Shown here: piece by piece, positions 45,813 through 47,211 of the stretch
Position numbering within the stretch: position 1 is the first letter of the stretch
Layout of the letters: each line of letters begins with the position of its first letter
NCBI GenBank assembly: GCA_027068795.1
Contig: JAMOMB010000038.1
Coordinates: 1-47,211, forward strand
DNA length: 47,211 bases
Direction of reading: 5' to 3'
Origin: Sedimenticola sp.
GTDB taxonomy: Bacteria > Pseudomonadota > Gammaproteobacteria > Chromatiales > Chromatiaceae
The notes under the pieces: generated by a model
The model's input: only the letters and a program-made list of their open reading frames with translations
Told to the model about the DNA's origin: nothing
The model's database searches: none
Translations under genes and position numbers: made by a program

Positions 45813-46706
45813 ATGAACCCAAAACATACCTTTGGCGTTGCCATCCGGTCACTTGCCGCAATAACCGGCATCTTCCTGTTACAGCAGGGCCAGGTGCTGG
45901 CTTGCTCCACCCAGGCTTGGGATGACAGCAATATTGGAAGCACGGTCACAGCCGAGGCTGCCGCCGTCTACGAGGGCAGCTGCGGACTCAGGCTCCACCT
46001 CGATGGCACATCCACCGGCTGGGTAAAAGACCCCACGCCAGGCACCGTTCCGGCAGTCACCGAGTATGTTGCGCGTTTCTACGCCTATATTGATGATGCA
46101 CAGCTCGCCAACGGCCAGGGATTCACCCTGTTCAATGCGGAAGACGCCAGTGCGAATGAATTGTTTGGCCTGGAAGTGAAAGGCAGCGCCAGCGGCCCCG
46201 TATTGCACCTGTATGCCTGGGATGGCGCCGTAAGAGAAGCGGTGGGCGATGTATCTGTTCCCCCTGGATGGAGAGCGATTGTATTGCACTGGACTACCGG
46301 AGCAGGAAATGGGGCGCTTAGGCTGTCTATAGACAGAACCCAGGACATGCAGACCATCACCGGGCTTTCCAATGCCGGACAGGTCATCGATTCCGTAAAT
46401 CTGGGCGTGGTGAGCGGCAATAGCAGCGGCATCGTCGGCACCATCGACGTAGATGCATTCACTTCCCGCCGCACGGGGCCAACCGGCCTGACCATCACAA
46501 AAGGCTGCAGCGGAACACAAGTAGCAGTGGAAAGCACGACCTTTCTCCCTGGCACCATTACCTGCACCGCCTCAGCAGCCCTGACATTCGGGAACAGGGT
46601 AACATTCGACCCGGGAGCAAATGTTACAGTACAGGCCCAATCGGTAACCCTGAGCCAGGGAACAAGCATACCTGCAGGCGCAGTTCTGGACATTCAGATT
46701 CAGTAA
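45813..46706 (+). CDS. Exported beta-rich protein, lectin-fold-like domain plus C-terminal beta repeat
   Basis: The 297-residue product has a signal peptide of about 30 residues (cleavage near VLACST). Residues 35-215 look like a concanavalin/LamG-type beta sandwich: EAAAVYEGSCGLRLHLDG, YVARFYAYIDD, GWRAIVLHWTTG and IDVDAFTSRR. The last 75 residues contain short beta repeats ending VTLSQGTSIPAGAVLDIQIQ, quoted in part, similar to the C-terminal stacks of some adhesins and secreted enzymes. I cannot name its ligand. GAGG lies nine bases before the ATG. The in-frame extension to 45738 lacks signal features. It is divergent from the DUF1800 gene and is followed by a strong terminator. Confidence 0.78.
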   Translation: MNPKHTFGVAIRSLAAITGIFLLQQGQVLACSTQAWDDSNIGSTVTAEAAAVYEGSCGLRLHLDGTSTGWVKDPTPGTVPAVTEYVARFYAYIDDAQLANGQGFTLFNAEDASANELFGLEVKGSASGPVLHLYAWDGAVREAVGDVSVPPGWRAIVLHWTTGAGNGALRLSIDRTQDMQTITGLSNAGQVIDSVNLGVVSGNSSGIVGTIDVDAFTSRRTGPTGLTITKGCSGTQVAVESTTFLPGTITCTASAALTFGNRVTFDPGANVTVQAQSVTLSQGTSIPAGAVLDIQIQ

Positions 46707-46730
46707 CTTCCAGCCCCAGCATTGCACTTT

Positions 46731-46772
46731 ACGCCAGCCCGAATCAACGCTTGGGCTGGCGTTTTGGTTTTT
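46731..46772 (+). terminator. Intrinsic terminator after the lectin-like gene
   Basis: A 10-bp stem, ACGCCAGCCC / GGGCTGGCGT (46731-46740 with 46753-46762), has a 12-base loop and is followed by TTTTGGTTTTT. It lies 24 bases after the stop codon. Confidence 0.88.
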
Positions 46773-47029
46773 CCCGGCAGCGCTCATGCTGCATGAATCC
46801 CCGCCAACTCCAGCACTCCAGCCATACCCAGGTATAGCAGTAGCGCCAGGTATTACTTGCTATTAACCTAGCATCAATAGATATCATGTTCAGTCGGCGA
46901 CTGACGATGTCGCCCTCAGCCGCCGGCAGCGCATTGCAGCCTGGCCCGCATATGGTATTCTAAGCATCATCAGGATGGGCGCCGGGTTAGGAATATGCCC
47001 CCGCCACAACAATCACTAAGGTCACGGAC
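46773..47029 (+). other. Intergenic region before the last exported protein gene
   Basis: No gene is seen here. It contains a short palindrome TCAGTC-GGC-GACTGA near 46891-46905 and an imperfect repeat (CCAGGTATAGC / CCAGGTATTAC) near 46828-46852. Downstream is the candidate promoter listed separately. A regulator binding site is possible but not supported further. Confidence 0.4.
46934..46961 (+). promoter_or_regulatory. Candidate sigma-70 promoter for the last gene
   Basis: TTGCAG (46934-46939) and TATTCT (46956-46961) are 16 bases apart, with four matches each to the -35 and -10 consensus. The -10 box ends 68 bases before the ATG at 47030. Confidence 0.4.
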
Positions 47030-47211
47030 ATGAAACCTTTTCTACTACTCCTTTTCAGCCTCTTTTCTCTGCAGGCATTGGCAGCTCCCCAAGTTTCCGC
47101 ACAGCGCTTCTTCACACACCCCTTGACAGACGTAACCATTATCGGAGGAAAAATAACCCTCCCCAGCAGCGGACAGTGGTCGGTTGCCAGGCATGGCAAC
47201 ACCAGCAGCCT
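47030..47211 (+). CDS. Exported protein, 5' part only (runs off window)
   Basis: An open frame of 60 complete codons runs to the window edge. The product starts MKPFLLLLFSLFSLQALAAP, a classical signal peptide with a cleavage site after ALA. The visible mature part (QVSAQRFFTHPLTDVTIIGG and on) does not match a family that I recognise. AAGG lies eight bases before the ATG. Confidence 0.7.
   Translation, partial: MKPFLLLLFSLFSLQALAAPQVSAQRFFTHPLTDVTIIGGKITLPSSGQWSVARHGNTSS

Overview
This is a chromosomal window from a gammaproteobacterium, with roughly 55-60% GC by eye. The housekeeping gene order is typical of that class: rlmE-ftsH-folP-glmM, carA-carB-greA, dksA-gluQ, and yebC-ruvCAB-ybgC-tolQRAB-pal-cpoB-queE-queC. 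A CbbY-like phosphatase hints at an autotrophic relative such as a sulfur oxidiser of the Chromatiales type, but I cannot name genus or species. I see no insertion sequence, phage, CRISPR array, rRNA or integrase. The only RNA gene recognised is a tRNA-Lys(UUU).

Layout. 1-6.2 kb: the 3' part of an alanine dehydrogenase gene, then on the minus strand rlmE, ftsH, folP and glmM, with yhbY divergent. 6.2-9.0 kb: two exported proteins, a beta-helix protein and a TraB/GumN-family protein, whose 3' ends overlap. 9.0-14.6 kb: trxC, carA, carB and greA on the minus strand. 14.7-16.7 kb: cnoX, trmO and a small cysteine-containing exported protein. 16.8-20.0 kb: a complete AmmeMemoRadiSam set, with amrS divergent from an amrB-amrA-cytochrome b561 operon. 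20.0-25.3 kb: aminotransferase and CbbY-like phosphatase, dksA-gluQ, nhaA and tRNA-Lys. 25.3-34.7 kb: one long minus-strand run of Holliday-junction, Tol-Pal and queuosine genes, with most genes touching or overlapping. 35-40.7 kb: a MarC-family membrane protein, then a c-di-GMP block made of a double-receiver diguanylate cyclase convergent with a LysM-FecR / CHASE2-GGDEF pair. 40.8-47.2 kb: a DUF971-MoaD fusion, a YheT-type hydrolase, a Tat-exported DUF1800-DUF1501 pair, a lectin-fold-like exported protein and the start of another exported protein.

How the parts work together. The Tol-Pal run makes the envelope-constriction complex. ruvABC process recombination junctions. queC and queE act in preQ0/queuosine synthesis, and gluQ makes a second queuosine modification on tRNA-Asp. 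carAB supply carbamoyl phosphate. FtsH, CnoX and TrxC cover protein quality and redox control.

The least explained parts are the AmmeMemoRadiSam locus with its linked b-type cytochrome and a structured 66-bp divergent promoter; the LysM-FecR/CHASE2-GGDEF pair; the DUF971-MoaD fusion that lacks the usual GlyGly end; and a near-identical short C-terminal tail (IFSDGFESP / LFGDGFE) on two otherwise unrelated exported proteins more than 34 kb apart. None of these can be called new from sequence alone.
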